Shown here: piece by piece, positions 33,620-41,627 of the stretch
Position numbering within the stretch: the stretch's first letter is position 1
Layout of the letters: each line of letters starts with the position of its first letter
Assembly: GCA_934617425.1 (NCBI GenBank)
Contig: CAKTUD010000003.1
Location: 1-64,000, forward strand
Direction of reading: 5' to 3'
Source: an uncultured Eggerthellaceae bacterium
GTDB lineage: Bacteria; Actinomycetota; Coriobacteriia; Coriobacteriales; Eggerthellaceae
DNA length: 64,000 nt
Position numbers and translations under genes: made by a program
Notes under the pieces: generated by a model
The model's database searches: none
Told to the model about the DNA's origin: nothing
What the model saw: the letters and a program-made list of their open reading frames with translations, nothing else

Positions 33620-34374
33620 TGGATGCGTTTCCGCGTGCGCTATTCGATGCGCTGGCACCGGTCACAATCGTATGCGGCCATTACGGCGTGGGCAAGACCA
33701 ATTTTGCTGTCAATCTGGCATGCGATTTGGCGCACATGGGAAAACGCGTCACCATGGTCGATCTCGACGTAGTGAACCCGTATTTCCGGGCAACCGAGCA
33801 GCGCTCGTACCTCGAAGCAGCAGGGGTCTCGATCATCGCTCCGGTGTTTGCCGAGCGCGGTTCGAGCCTCGATGCGCCGAGTCTGCGCGGATCTATCGTC
33901 CCGGCTATGGAAAACGCTCGCAAGGATGCTGTGGGCGACACGTATGTCATCGTCGATGCCGGCGGGGATGATGCGGGTGTTACAGCGCTTGGGCGATTTG
34001 CGGCGGCGATTCGCGCGGGGGGGTACGCGATGCTTTATGTGGTGAATCGCATGCGCAATCAAACGCACGAAGCTGGCGAGGCTTTTCGGATCCTTTGCGA
34101 GATCGAGTGTGCATCGCGGCTTGAAGCTACGGCCATTGTCGACAACACTCATCTGAAAAACGAGACGACATCTGCGATTCTTGCTTCGTCGAGCGGCTTT
34201 TGCCGTGCGCTTTGCGCGGCCTCGGGTTTGCCGCTTGCGGGAAAGACCATTCCTGCAAGTGCATCGCATGAGGATGCAATAAACGAAGCCGTTTTTTCGG
34301 CATTTTATGGCGATGGTTTTGAAAACGATATTTTCTATCCGGTGGAGAGCATCGTTAAAAGCCCGTGGGAATAG
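33619..34374 (+). CDS. uncharacterised ParA/MinD-like P-loop ATPase
   Basis: The gene encodes 251 residues. The Walker A loop is GHYGVGKTN, lacking the signature Lys of true ParA/MinD proteins (KGGxGKT); Walker B-like MVDLDVVNPYFRATEQ follows, and IVDAGGDDAGV is a second Asp-containing strand. No C-terminal CxxC is present, so it is not an ApbC/Mrp iron-sulfur carrier of the standard type, and there is no membrane anchor. It is coupled to the acyl-CoA ligase upstream (TGATG) and is 35 bp from the ferredoxin subunit, so it is an integral member of this operon. A family of GHYGxGKT ATPases beside kor genes is known to me from anaerobes but without assigned function. Confidence 0.8.
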   Translation: MDAFPRALFDALAPVTIVCGHYGVGKTNFAVNLACDLAHMGKRVTMVDLDVVNPYFRATEQRSYLEAAGVSIIAPVFAERGSSLDAPSLRGSIVPAMENARKDAVGDTYVIVDAGGDDAGVTALGRFAAAIRAGGYAMLYVVNRMRNQTHEAGEAFRILCEIECASRLEATAIVDNTHLKNETTSAILASSSGFCRALCAASGLPLAGKTIPASASHEDAINEAVFSAFYGDGFENDIFYPVESIVKSPWE

Positions 34375-34409
34375 ATTCCCGCGACTAAAGAGAGGGGGAA
34401 GTGGAGTTT

Positions 34410-34616
34410 ATGGCGAGAATGATAGTCGATGAATTTTTCTGCAAAGGCTGCGGTCTTTGCGTTGATGCCTGTCCGCTTGGCATCGTCGAGCTGGATGCAA
34501 GTCGCATAACCGATAAGGGATACCATCCAGCACATTGCGTTGATCAGGATAGATGCGTAGGGTGCGTGTCCTGCGCACTTATGTGCCCCGATGTTGCTAT
34601 CACGGTGGAGAGGTAG
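34410..34616 (+). CDS. korD: 4Fe-4S ferredoxin subunit of 2-oxoacid:ferredoxin oxidoreductase (delta)
   Basis: This 68-residue protein has two clusters: Cys11-x2-Cys14-x2-Cys17-x3-Cys21 and Cys49-x2-Cys52-x2-Cys55-x3-Cys59, each followed by Pro, the pattern for two [4Fe-4S] centres. It is the electron-transfer subunit of the four-subunit Kor/Vor enzyme encoded directly downstream. I use ATG 34410 (MARMIVDEFF); a GTG at 34401 and another ATG at 34419 are alternatives. The purine-rich AGAGGGGGAAG region serves as the SD. It is six bases from korA. Confidence 0.9.
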   Translation: MARMIVDEFFCKGCGLCVDACPLGIVELDASRITDKGYHPAHCVDQDRCVGCVSCALMCPDVAITVER

Positions 34617-34622
34617 TTGCCC

Positions 34623-35687
34623 ATGTCCGAGAAAGTGCTTATGAAGGGGAACGAAGCCCTTGCCGAAAGTGCCATCCGCGCTGGGTGCAAATTTTTCTTC
34701 GGTTATCCCATCACGCCGCAAACCGAGCTTGCGGCTTATATGGCAAAGCGCATGCCCAAAGAAGGCGGCACGTATCTTCAGGCCGAAAGCGAGATTGCAG
34801 CCATCAATATGGTCTACGGCGCCTCTGCTGCAGGCGCGCGCGTCATGACGTCGTCGTCTTCGCCGGGGATATCTCTCAAAAGCGAAGGCATCTCGTACAT
34901 GGCGGGTGCCGATTTGCCGGGCGTCATCATCAACATCGAGCGTGGTGGCCCGGGCTTGGGGTCCATCCAGCCTTCTCAGTCGGATTACTGGCAGGCGACG
35001 CGCGCGCTTGGCCACGGCGATTTCCAGCTGCTGGTGTTCGCGCCGTCTACGGTGCAAGAGATGGCCGACTTAGTGTATTATGCCTTCGATGCTGCCGACA
35101 AATATCGCATGCCTGCGATGATCCTCGGTGATGGCATGCTGGGGCAGATGATGGAGCCTGTCGTCCTTCCCGAGTGCAAAACGGAGCTTCCCGAGAAGCC
35201 GTGGGCAACTACGGGACATCATCATAGGCGCGCTCACAATGTCGTGAACTCGCTCTACCTCACCGCCGAAGAGCTCGAGCGATTGAATTTCGAGCGTTTC
35301 GAGCGCTACGAGACGGTGAAGGTCAACGAGCAGCGCTGCGAGACGTATTTATGCGAGGATGCCGAGCTCGTGGTGGTGGCTTTCGGCGCATCGGCGCGCA
35401 TCGCGCGCAGCGCGGTTCGGCAAGCGCGTGAGGAAGGCCTTAAAGCGGGTTTGCTGCGACCGATCACGTTGTGGCCGTTCCCCGTCGACGCCGTGCGTGC
35501 GACGCTTGGCACAGCGAAGCGATATCTTTCGGTGGAGATGAACATGGGACAGATGGTCGATGACGTGCGGCTTGCCGTGAACGGTACGGCCCCTGTCGAT
35601 TTCTATGGCAGAACCGGCGGTGTCATCCCTACGCCGGTTGAAGTGCTCGAGAAGATTCGCGCTATGGCAGGAAAGGCGGGTGAATAG
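34623..35687 (+). CDS. korA: 2-oxoacid:ferredoxin oxidoreductase alpha subunit (KorA/VorB type)
   Basis: This 354-residue protein has the pyrimidine-binding domain of the thiamine-diphosphate enzyme: GCKFFFGYPITPQTELAAYM, LQAESEIAAINMVYGASAAGARVMTSSSSPG and GPGLGSIQPSQSDYWQA. The size and the separate beta, gamma and delta genes define a four-subunit Kor/Vor enzyme that interconverts a 2-oxoacid plus CoA with acyl-CoA, CO2 and reduced ferredoxin. Sequence alone does not separate 2-oxoglutarate from branched-chain substrates. ATG 34623 is preferred over TTG 34617; GAGG is upstream. Confidence 0.9.
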   Translation: MSEKVLMKGNEALAESAIRAGCKFFFGYPITPQTELAAYMAKRMPKEGGTYLQAESEIAAINMVYGASAAGARVMTSSSSPGISLKSEGISYMAGADLPGVIINIERGGPGLGSIQPSQSDYWQATRALGHGDFQLLVFAPSTVQEMADLVYYAFDAADKYRMPAMILGDGMLGQMMEPVVLPECKTELPEKPWATTGHHHRRAHNVVNSLYLTAEELERLNFERFERYETVKVNEQRCETYLCEDAELVVVAFGASARIARSAVRQAREEGLKAGLLRPITLWPFPVDAVRATLGTAKRYLSVEMNMGQMVDDVRLAVNGTAPVDFYGRTGGVIPTPVEVLEKIRAMAGKAGE

Positions 35688-35688
35688 C

Positions 35689-36531
35689 ATGGAGCAGATG
35701 GAAGAGAAGCGGCTGAAGACGGTGTTTTCGCGGCCTCATGCGCTGCTGCCCGTCGTCACCAACTATTGCCCCGGCTGCACGCATGGCATCGTGCAGCGTT
35801 TGGTGGCCGAAACGCTCGACGAGTTCGACATCGAAGGCGAAACCGTGGGCATAGCGCCGGTGGGTTGCTCGGTCATGGCCTACGATTTCTACGGTTGCGA
35901 CATGATAGAAGCTGCTCATGGTCGTGCTCCTGCGGTGGCTACCGCCGTAAAGCGCGTGAATCCTGACAATATCGTTTTCGCGTATCAAGGTGATGGAGAC
36001 CTCGCAAGCATCGGCATGGCCGAAACGATCCATGCTGCCACGCGTGGCGAGAATATCACGGTTATCTTCATCAACAACGCCATTTACGGCATGACGGGTG
36101 GCCAGATGGCGCCAACCAGCCTGCCTAATCAAATCACGCAGACGTCGCCCTATGGCCGCGACGTCTGCACGGCGGGCTACCCTGTACGCGTGTGCGAGCT
36201 GCTCAGTTCGCTTGACGGTCCGGCATATCTCGAGCGCGTATGCGTCGACACGCCGAAAAACGTGCGCAACGCCAAGCGCGCCATTAAAAAGGCTTTCAAG
36301 AACCAAATCGACGGCGTCGGTTATTCTCTTGTCGAGGTCGTGTCCACATGTCCCACTAATTGGGGCATGACCCCGCAAGACGCATTCGCATGGATGCGCG
36401 AGAACATGCTGCCGTATTATCCGCTGGGAGTTTATCGCGATGTCGTGGCCGATGGTTTTGCCAATGCGGCTGAGGCTGCTGCTGCCCGCGCGGCGGACTG
36501 CCCTATCGCCAACAAGAAGAGCGGTGAGTAA
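35689..36531 (+). CDS. korB: 2-oxoacid:ferredoxin oxidoreductase beta subunit
   Basis: This 280-residue subunit binds thiamine diphosphate: YQGDGDLASIGMAE (G-D-G motif) followed by INNAIYGMTGGQMAP (N-x-x-Y-G-M-T-G-G-Q). The N-terminal NYCPGCTHGIVQ and PVGCS/FYGCD cysteines are typical of KorB proteins, some of which ligate an Fe-S cluster. ATG 35689 begins one base after the korA stop. The longer frame from 35605 lies in korA and is not used. Confidence 0.91.
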   Translation: MEQMEEKRLKTVFSRPHALLPVVTNYCPGCTHGIVQRLVAETLDEFDIEGETVGIAPVGCSVMAYDFYGCDMIEAAHGRAPAVATAVKRVNPDNIVFAYQGDGDLASIGMAETIHAATRGENITVIFINNAIYGMTGGQMAPTSLPNQITQTSPYGRDVCTAGYPVRVCELLSSLDGPAYLERVCVDTPKNVRNAKRAIKKAFKNQIDGVGYSLVEVVSTCPTNWGMTPQDAFAWMRENMLPYYPLGVYRDVVADGFANAAEAAAARAADCPIANKKSGE

Positions 36532-36532
36532 C

Positions 36533-37069
36533 ATGGGCAAGGAATTCAAATTCGTGCTAGCCGGTTTCGGCGGGCAAGGCATTTTGTTTGCCGGCAAGGT
36601 CATCGCTTATGCTGGCCTCATCGAAAACCGCGAGTTATCGTGGCTTCCTTCCTACGGTCCGGAAATGCGCGGTGGCACCGCAAATTGCAGCGTCAGTTTA
36701 TCCGACGACCCTATCGGCTCCCCGCTTATTCTCGAGCCCGACGTGCTCGTCGCTATGAATCAGCCTTCGCTCGATAAGTTCGAGGGCGCGGTGGTGCCCG
36801 GCGGAAAGATCTTCGTCGATTCGTCGCTTATCAATCGCTTGCCCGAGCGTACCGATGTCGAGGTGTTTGTGCTGCCAGCCACCAATTTGGCTGAAGAAGC
36901 GGGGATAAAGGGCCTGGGCAACATCGTGATGATCGGCAAGGTATTCAAGGAAACCGGCTTTTGCAAGGAGACGACCTTGCCCGAAGCCATTCGCAAGGTT
37001 GTTCCTGCACGCAAGGCTCAGATGGTCGATTTCAATTTAAAGGCAATCGAGATCGGCATGATGCAATAA
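36533..37069 (+). CDS. korC: 2-oxoacid:ferredoxin oxidoreductase gamma subunit
   Basis: This 178-residue protein has the family pattern AGFGGQGILFAGKVIAYAG at the N terminus, SYGPEMRGGTANCSVSLSD and GLGNIVMIGKVFKETG. It completes the ligase-ATPase-korD-korA-korB-korC operon. The ATG starts one base after the korB stop. A strong terminator begins nine bases after the stop, so it is the last gene of the unit. Confidence 0.92.
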   Translation: MGKEFKFVLAGFGGQGILFAGKVIAYAGLIENRELSWLPSYGPEMRGGTANCSVSLSDDPIGSPLILEPDVLVAMNQPSLDKFEGAVVPGGKIFVDSSLINRLPERTDVEVFVLPATNLAEEAGIKGLGNIVMIGKVFKETGFCKETTLPEAIRKVVPARKAQMVDFNLKAIEIGMMQ

Positions 37070-37078
37070 GTTTCTTTG

Positions 37079-37118
37079 CGGCCCTTTTGTCTAGTGGCAA
37101 AAGGGCCGATTGCTTTTC
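37079..37118 (+). terminator. Rho-independent terminator after korC
   Basis: CGGCCCTTTTG (37079-37089) pairs perfectly over 11 bp with CAAAAGGGCCG (37098-37108) around an 8-nt loop, followed by ATTGCTTTTC. It ends the Kor operon. Confidence 0.9.
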
Positions 37119-37167
37119 GTGCGTTGGTTCCTCGATTGTCGCAGTCCGTCTATTTTTCAATTGTCGA

Positions 37168-37196
37168 TTGCGCAGAAACGCATGTGCGCGTATAGT
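37168..37196 (+). promoter_or_regulatory. promoter of the pyr operon
   Basis: TTGCGC (37168-37173) and TATAGT (37191-37196) are separated by 17 bp. The predicted start near 37203 places the PyrR-binding hairpin at the very 5' end of the leader, about 175 nt before pyrR. Confidence 0.7.
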
Positions 37197-37205
37197 CGAA
37201 ACAGT

Positions 37206-37236
37206 CCTTTAAGACGGTACAGAGAGACCGGCAAGG
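37206..37236 (+). promoter_or_regulatory. pyrR: PyrR-binding RNA hairpin (anti-antiterminator)
   Basis: CCTTTAAGACGGTA, then CAGAGAG, then ACCGGCAAGG forms a stem in which CCTT pairs with AAGG and CGGT with ACCG, with CAGAGAG in the loop and an internal purine bulge. This is the consensus layout of PyrR-binding loops in pyr leaders. With UMP bound, PyrR stabilises this hairpin and allows the terminator at 37296-37318 to form. Confidence 0.85.
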
Positions 37237-37295
37237 CATGCGGCGGCGCACGCACTATATTCGCAACAGAATAACTGCGCTTGTTGACGAGCCTT

Positions 37296-37318
37296 TGCCT
37301 TCCGCGGAGGCATTTTTT
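37296..37318 (+). terminator. pyr attenuator terminator
   Basis: TGCCTTC (37296-37302) pairs with GGAGGCA (37306-37312) around CGC and is followed by six T (37313-37318). It lies 61 nt before the pyrR ATG and 60 nt after the PyrR-binding hairpin, as expected for PyrR-dependent attenuation. Confidence 0.85.
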
Positions 37319-37379
37319 ATGCCCGCGCGAAGGCGGAGAGTCTGTCTGTCCGTGCACGAAGCTATGAGGAGTGAAGTGT

Positions 37380-37967
37380 ATGGCAGATAACGAGACATTG
37401 AAGAATGTCTGCATGGATGCAGACGAGATCGAGCGATCGCTTACGCGCATAGCGCATCAGATCCTCGAAAAGAATCGCGGTGCCGAGAACATCGCGCTTG
37501 TGGGCATAGTTACGCGCGGCGACCTTATCGCAAAGCGCCTCGCTGAGAAGATCGAGCATATCGAGGGCGTTCGCGTTCCTTTGGGCAAGCTCGATATCAG
37601 CTTCTATCGCGACGACTTCGCAACCCATCTTTCCCCGGAAATCCATTCGACTGAGATCCCCTTTGATATCAACGGCAAAGATGTCGTGCTGGTGGATGAC
37701 GTGCTGTTTACCGGCCGCACCATCCGCTCAGCGCTCGATGCGCTGATGGACATGGGGCGTCCGAGCACCGTTCAGTTGGCCGTGCTTGTCGATCGCGGTC
37801 ATCGCGAGCTTCCCATCAGGGCCGATTTTGTGGGAAAGAACGTTCCTTCGGCGGCAAACGAGAACGTGAGGCTTTTTCTCGAAGAATCAGACGGCCGTTC
37901 CGAAGTCGAGATATTGTCGGTGGCTCCAGGCGAGCGCATCGGCTCGGCGCCTTTGGGAGGGGAGTAG
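37380..37967 (+). CDS. pyrR: bifunctional pyr operon attenuator / uracil phosphoribosyltransferase
   Basis: This 195-residue type I phosphoribosyltransferase has the PRPP-binding motif VVLVDDVLFTGRTIRSALDAL and an N-terminal IVTRGDLIAKRLAEKI. PyrR binds UMP/UTP and leader RNA to cause premature termination of its own operon, and it salvages uracil. The ATG at 37380 has GAGGAG eight bases upstream; a GTG at 37371 is in frame but overlaps the SD. The tail after PSAANENVRLFLEE is slightly longer than in Bacillus. It is followed by pyrB after two bases. Confidence 0.94.
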   Translation: MADNETLKNVCMDADEIERSLTRIAHQILEKNRGAENIALVGIVTRGDLIAKRLAEKIEHIEGVRVPLGKLDISFYRDDFATHLSPEIHSTEIPFDINGKDVVLVDDVLFTGRTIRSALDALMDMGRPSTVQLAVLVDRGHRELPIRADFVGKNVPSAANENVRLFLEESDGRSEVEILSVAPGERIGSAPLGGE

Positions 37968-37969
37968 CC

Positions 37970-38914
37970 ATGGCTTTTTCCCATATGCACATGCTCGATC
38001 TTTTCGAGTACACGCAAGATGACATCATGACGATCCTGCAGACGGCCGACCAGTTCCGTGCGGTGAACGAACGTCGCATCAAAAAAGTTCCCACGCTAAA
38101 AGGGTATACCGTCGTCAACATGTTCAACGAGCCGTCTACGCGCACGCGCTCGTCTTTCGAGATGGCCGAGAAGCGCTTGAGCTGCGATGTTCTCAATTTT
38201 GGCGGTTCGTCTACATCCACGGTGAAAGGCGAGAGTCTGGTGGACACCGTGAAGACGCTTTGTTCTTACAAAATCGATATGATCGTCGTGCGCGACAAGC
38301 ACGCAGGCGCTCCGCATAAGGTTGCCGACGTTTCCGGCGTGCATGTCATCGATGCGGGCGATGGCAAGCATCAGCATCCAACGCAAGCGCTGCTTGATTT
38401 GTATACCATTTGGAAACGCAAGAGCTCGTTTGCGGGTTTGAAGGTGGGCATCGTGGGCGACATCGCTCATTCGCGCGTATGCGGATCGCTCATCCCCGCT
38501 CTTAAGAAGATGGGGTGCGAAGTGACGCTCGTCGCACCGCAGACGCTTCTTCCCGCGCGCCCCGACGTGCTGGGTGCTGATTATGTAAGCCACAGCATCG
38601 ACGATGTCCTGCCCGATCTCGACGTTGTGTACATGCTGCGCATTCAAATGGAGCGTTTGGAAGGCGCGCCATTCCCCAGTTTGCGCGAATACAGCATGCT
38701 TTACGGCCTGAATGAGAAACGCTCAAAGCTCATGAGGCCCGATGCCATCGTGTGTCATCCCGGTCCGGTGAACCGCGGCGTCGAGCTCGATAGCTATATG
38801 GTTGATAATCCCGAGCGTTCCGTCATAACCGATCAAGTATATGCCGGTATGTTGGTGCGCATGGCGTCGCTCTATCTGCTTTTAGGAGGTAACGAAGATG
38901 GCCTTGGTGCTTAA
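37970..38914 (+). CDS. pyrB: aspartate carbamoyltransferase catalytic subunit
   Basis: This 314-residue enzyme transfers a carbamoyl group to aspartate. The carbamoyl-phosphate site is NEPSTRTRSSFEMAEKR; GKHQHPTQALLDLYT and HPGPVNRGVELD are the other family signatures. No regulatory pyrI subunit is present, so it is the Bacillus-like, PyrR-controlled form. The stop lies 17 bases inside pyrC, and the pyrC SD is embedded in the pyrB 3' end. Confidence 0.96.
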   Translation: MAFSHMHMLDLFEYTQDDIMTILQTADQFRAVNERRIKKVPTLKGYTVVNMFNEPSTRTRSSFEMAEKRLSCDVLNFGGSSTSTVKGESLVDTVKTLCSYKIDMIVVRDKHAGAPHKVADVSGVHVIDAGDGKHQHPTQALLDLYTIWKRKSSFAGLKVGIVGDIAHSRVCGSLIPALKKMGCEVTLVAPQTLLPARPDVLGADYVSHSIDDVLPDLDVVYMLRIQMERLEGAPFPSLREYSMLYGLNEKRSKLMRPDAIVCHPGPVNRGVELDSYMVDNPERSVITDQVYAGMLVRMASLYLLLGGNEDGLGA

Positions 38915-40193
38915 AGGCGTTCGCGCAATCGATCCGCAGGTCGATCTTGATGCGATAAGCGATATCAAAATAGACTGCGGACACATCGTGGAAATCGCCC
39001 CCTCGGTTGCGGTCTCCGTGGATGACGAAGTCCGTGATATGGCGGGCAGAGTCTGCGTTCCCGGTCTTACCGATATCCACGTGCATTTTCGCGATCCCGG
39101 TTTGGAGTACAAAGAGGATATCGAGACAGGCTCGCGTGCTGCTGCCCACGGCGGCTTCACCGATGTGTGCTGCATGCCCAATACGTCGCCTTGCATCGAT
39201 AACGGCGCAGTGGTCGAGTATGTGCGCTCGCGTGCCGAAGCGGTGGCTAAATGCCACGTGCATGTTGCAGGCGCTTGCACCAAAGATGAGGCTGGCGAGG
39301 CTCTTGCCGAGATGGGTGACATGGTTGCTCGCGGTGCTGTTGCTTTTACCGACGACGGGCGCGGCGTTCAGGGTGCGGGCATGATGCGACGCGTGATGGA
39401 TTACGCCGCTCAGTTCGGCAAGGTTGTCATGAGCCATTGCCAAGATGAGAATCTTGTCGACAAGGGTCAGGTGAACGAAGGGGTCGCTTCCACGCGTCTG
39501 GCTCTTCAGGGTTGGCCTGCAGCTGGCGAGGAAATTCAGATCGAGCGCGATATCGAGATGAGCCGTCTCACGGGTTGCCCCATCCACATCCAGCATCTGA
39601 CGACGGCTCACGCCGCCGAAATCGTGCGTCGCGGCAAGGCAGATGGCGTGCAGGTAACCTGTGAGGTGACGCCTCACCATCTTTTCTTGACAGAGGACGA
39701 TATCACCGACGCTTACGAAACCAACCTTAAAGTGAACCCGCCCTTGCGCACCAAAGAGGATGCTTCGGCTCTCGTTGCCGCGCTCATCGATGGCACTATC
39801 GATTGCATCGTGACCGACCATGCGCCGCATGCCGAACATGAAAAAGACCGCGAGTTCGAGCTTGCGCCTTTCGGCATGACGGGTCTTGAGACCTCTCTCG
39901 GGGCGGTGCTCACCAATTTGGTGAATCCGGGAATCATCTCTTGGCAGCGGATGGTCGAGCTTATGGCTGTCAACCCTCGGGCGCTGCTGCAGATTCCGGC
40001 GGTGAGAATCGAAAAGGGCGGTATCGCCGACCTGACGATCATCGACCCATCGATGGAGTGGACGGTTGTGGCCGACGACTTCGAATCGAAGGCGAAAAAT
40101 TCCGGCTTCATCGGCGCTCGCTTCAAAGGTCGCGCCACCGATGTGTACATAGCGGGCAAACCTTCGATGATCGATGGGGCTGTAACCGCTTAG
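38898..40193 (+). CDS. pyrC: dihydroorotase
   Basis: This 431-residue class I dihydroorotase closes carbamoyl-aspartate to dihydroorotate. Metal ligands: DIHVHFRDPGLEYKED (H-x-H and substrate Arg), the carbamylated-Lys/His region before MSHCQDENL, IQHLTTAH, and the catalytic Asp in IVTDHAPHAEHEK. GMTGLETSLGAVL is the family C-terminal signature. AGGAGGT is eight bases before the ATG, within pyrB. It is followed after 60 bp by carA. Confidence 0.95.
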   Translation: MALVLKGVRAIDPQVDLDAISDIKIDCGHIVEIAPSVAVSVDDEVRDMAGRVCVPGLTDIHVHFRDPGLEYKEDIETGSRAAAHGGFTDVCCMPNTSPCIDNGAVVEYVRSRAEAVAKCHVHVAGACTKDEAGEALAEMGDMVARGAVAFTDDGRGVQGAGMMRRVMDYAAQFGKVVMSHCQDENLVDKGQVNEGVASTRLALQGWPAAGEEIQIERDIEMSRLTGCPIHIQHLTTAHAAEIVRRGKADGVQVTCEVTPHHLFLTEDDITDAYETNLKVNPPLRTKEDASALVAALIDGTIDCIVTDHAPHAEHEKDREFELAPFGMTGLETSLGAVLTNLVNPGIISWQRMVELMAVNPRALLQIPAVRIEKGGIADLTIIDPSMEWTVVADDFESKAKNSGFIGARFKGRATDVYIAGKPSMIDGAVTA

Positions 40194-40253
40194 CAATGGC
40201 ATGTCAAGTATAGTTGTATCCAGTAATCATTCAGATCAAGGGAGTGAAAGCTA

Positions 40254-41627
40254 GTGAGCGAATTATCCCAGAAACTCTTCGAGCATACCTCCAAGCCCCA
40301 AGCGGGGCCTTGCGCCATAGCGCTTGAAGACGGCACGGTGTTTCACGGAACCGCCTGCGGTGCCGAAGGCGAAGCCTTCGGCGAGATCTGCTTCAACACC
40401 TCGCTCGAGGGTTATCTCGAGGTTTTAACCGACCCTTCCTATGCGGGACAGATCATCACCATGACTTACCCGCAGGTAGGAAACTATGGCGTGAATCCCG
40501 AGGATGCACAGTCGGCGAATCCCGCTCTTCGCGGCATGGTCGTGCGCGATATGTGCACTCATCCTTCAAATTGGCGCTCCACGGTTTCGCTGCCTGATTT
40601 CCTCAAACAGCATGGCATCGTCGCCATCGAGGGGATCGATACGCGCGCTTTGGTGCGCCACGTGCGTGATAACGGCGCCATGAAAGCCGTCATCTCCACG
40701 CAGGATGTCGATGACGCAAGCCTTGTAGCGAAGGCGAAGGCGAGCCAGTCGATCGTCGGCGTGAATCTCGCGGAAACCGTTTCTTGCGATGAGCCTTTTA
40801 CCATGGGGGTTTCTGCGCTGCCTGCCTCCAAGGATTTCGCGCTTGCTACGGCGCCTGCATCGCGCTACAAGGTTGTGGCTTACGACTGCGGCGCCAAGCG
40901 CTCGATTCTCGAAGGGCTTGTGCGCGTCGGGTGCGATTTGACGGTCGTTCCTTGGAACACCCCGGCCGAGGATGTTTTGGCTGCCGGTCCCGATGGGGTT
41001 TTCCTGTCGAACGGACCGGGCGACCCCGAGGCCGTTGAGGAAACCTATGCCCAGGTGGAAAAGCTTTTGGGCAAGGTTCCCGTATTCGGCATCTGCCTTG
41101 GCCATCAGATGATTTCCAAGGCATGCGGCGCGCGCATCTCCAAACTGAAGTTCGGCCATCGTGGCGGCAACCATCCGGTTATGAACCTGCTTACCGGCCG
41201 CGTTGAGATAACGGCGCAGAACCACGGCTTCAATCTCGATTTCGATTCGCTGGGAAATCTTATTCCCGAAGAATCAGGTGGCGTTGCCGAGCATCAGCCC
41301 GATTTGCGTTTCTGGGTCGAGAAGGGCATTGCGCCGGTGGTTGCCAACGAGCGCTATGGACGCATTCGCCTTACGCATGTGAATTTGAACGACGGCACGG
41401 CCGAAGGCATCGCTTTGCTCGACATCCCCGCATTCTCGGTCCAGTATCATCCTGAGGCGAATCCCGGGCCGACTGATGCGCACTATCTTTTCACGGCGTT
41501 CACGCGTTTGATGGACGGTGATGCCGGTTATTTGAACATCGACATAGCGAAAGACCGTCTCGATGGTTGGAAATTCGGCGCTGCAGCCTCTGAGGCTGCT
41601 AGCCAAAAGGAGGAGCAGCATGCCTAA
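40254..41627 (+). CDS. carA: carbamoyl-phosphate synthase small subunit
   Basis: This 457-residue subunit hydrolyses glutamine and channels ammonia to CarB. The N-terminal CPSase_S domain shows FGEICFNTSLEGYLEVLTDPSY; the class I amidotransferase has FGICLGHQM (nucleophile Cys) and QYHPEANPGPTDA (His-Glu). A 50-60-residue extension at the N terminus plus a C-terminal tail after the catalytic domain make it longer than E. coli CarA (about 380). Start is GTG 40254 behind GGGAG. The 3' end overlaps carB by eight bases. Confidence 0.95.
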   Translation: MSELSQKLFEHTSKPQAGPCAIALEDGTVFHGTACGAEGEAFGEICFNTSLEGYLEVLTDPSYAGQIITMTYPQVGNYGVNPEDAQSANPALRGMVVRDMCTHPSNWRSTVSLPDFLKQHGIVAIEGIDTRALVRHVRDNGAMKAVISTQDVDDASLVAKAKASQSIVGVNLAETVSCDEPFTMGVSALPASKDFALATAPASRYKVVAYDCGAKRSILEGLVRVGCDLTVVPWNTPAEDVLAAGPDGVFLSNGPGDPEAVEETYAQVEKLLGKVPVFGICLGHQMISKACGARISKLKFGHRGGNHPVMNLLTGRVEITAQNHGFNLDFDSLGNLIPEESGGVAEHQPDLRFWVEKGIAPVVANERYGRIRLTHVNLNDGTAEGIALLDIPAFSVQYHPEANPGPTDAHYLFTAFTRLMDGDAGYLNIDIAKDRLDGWKFGAAASEAASQKEEQHA

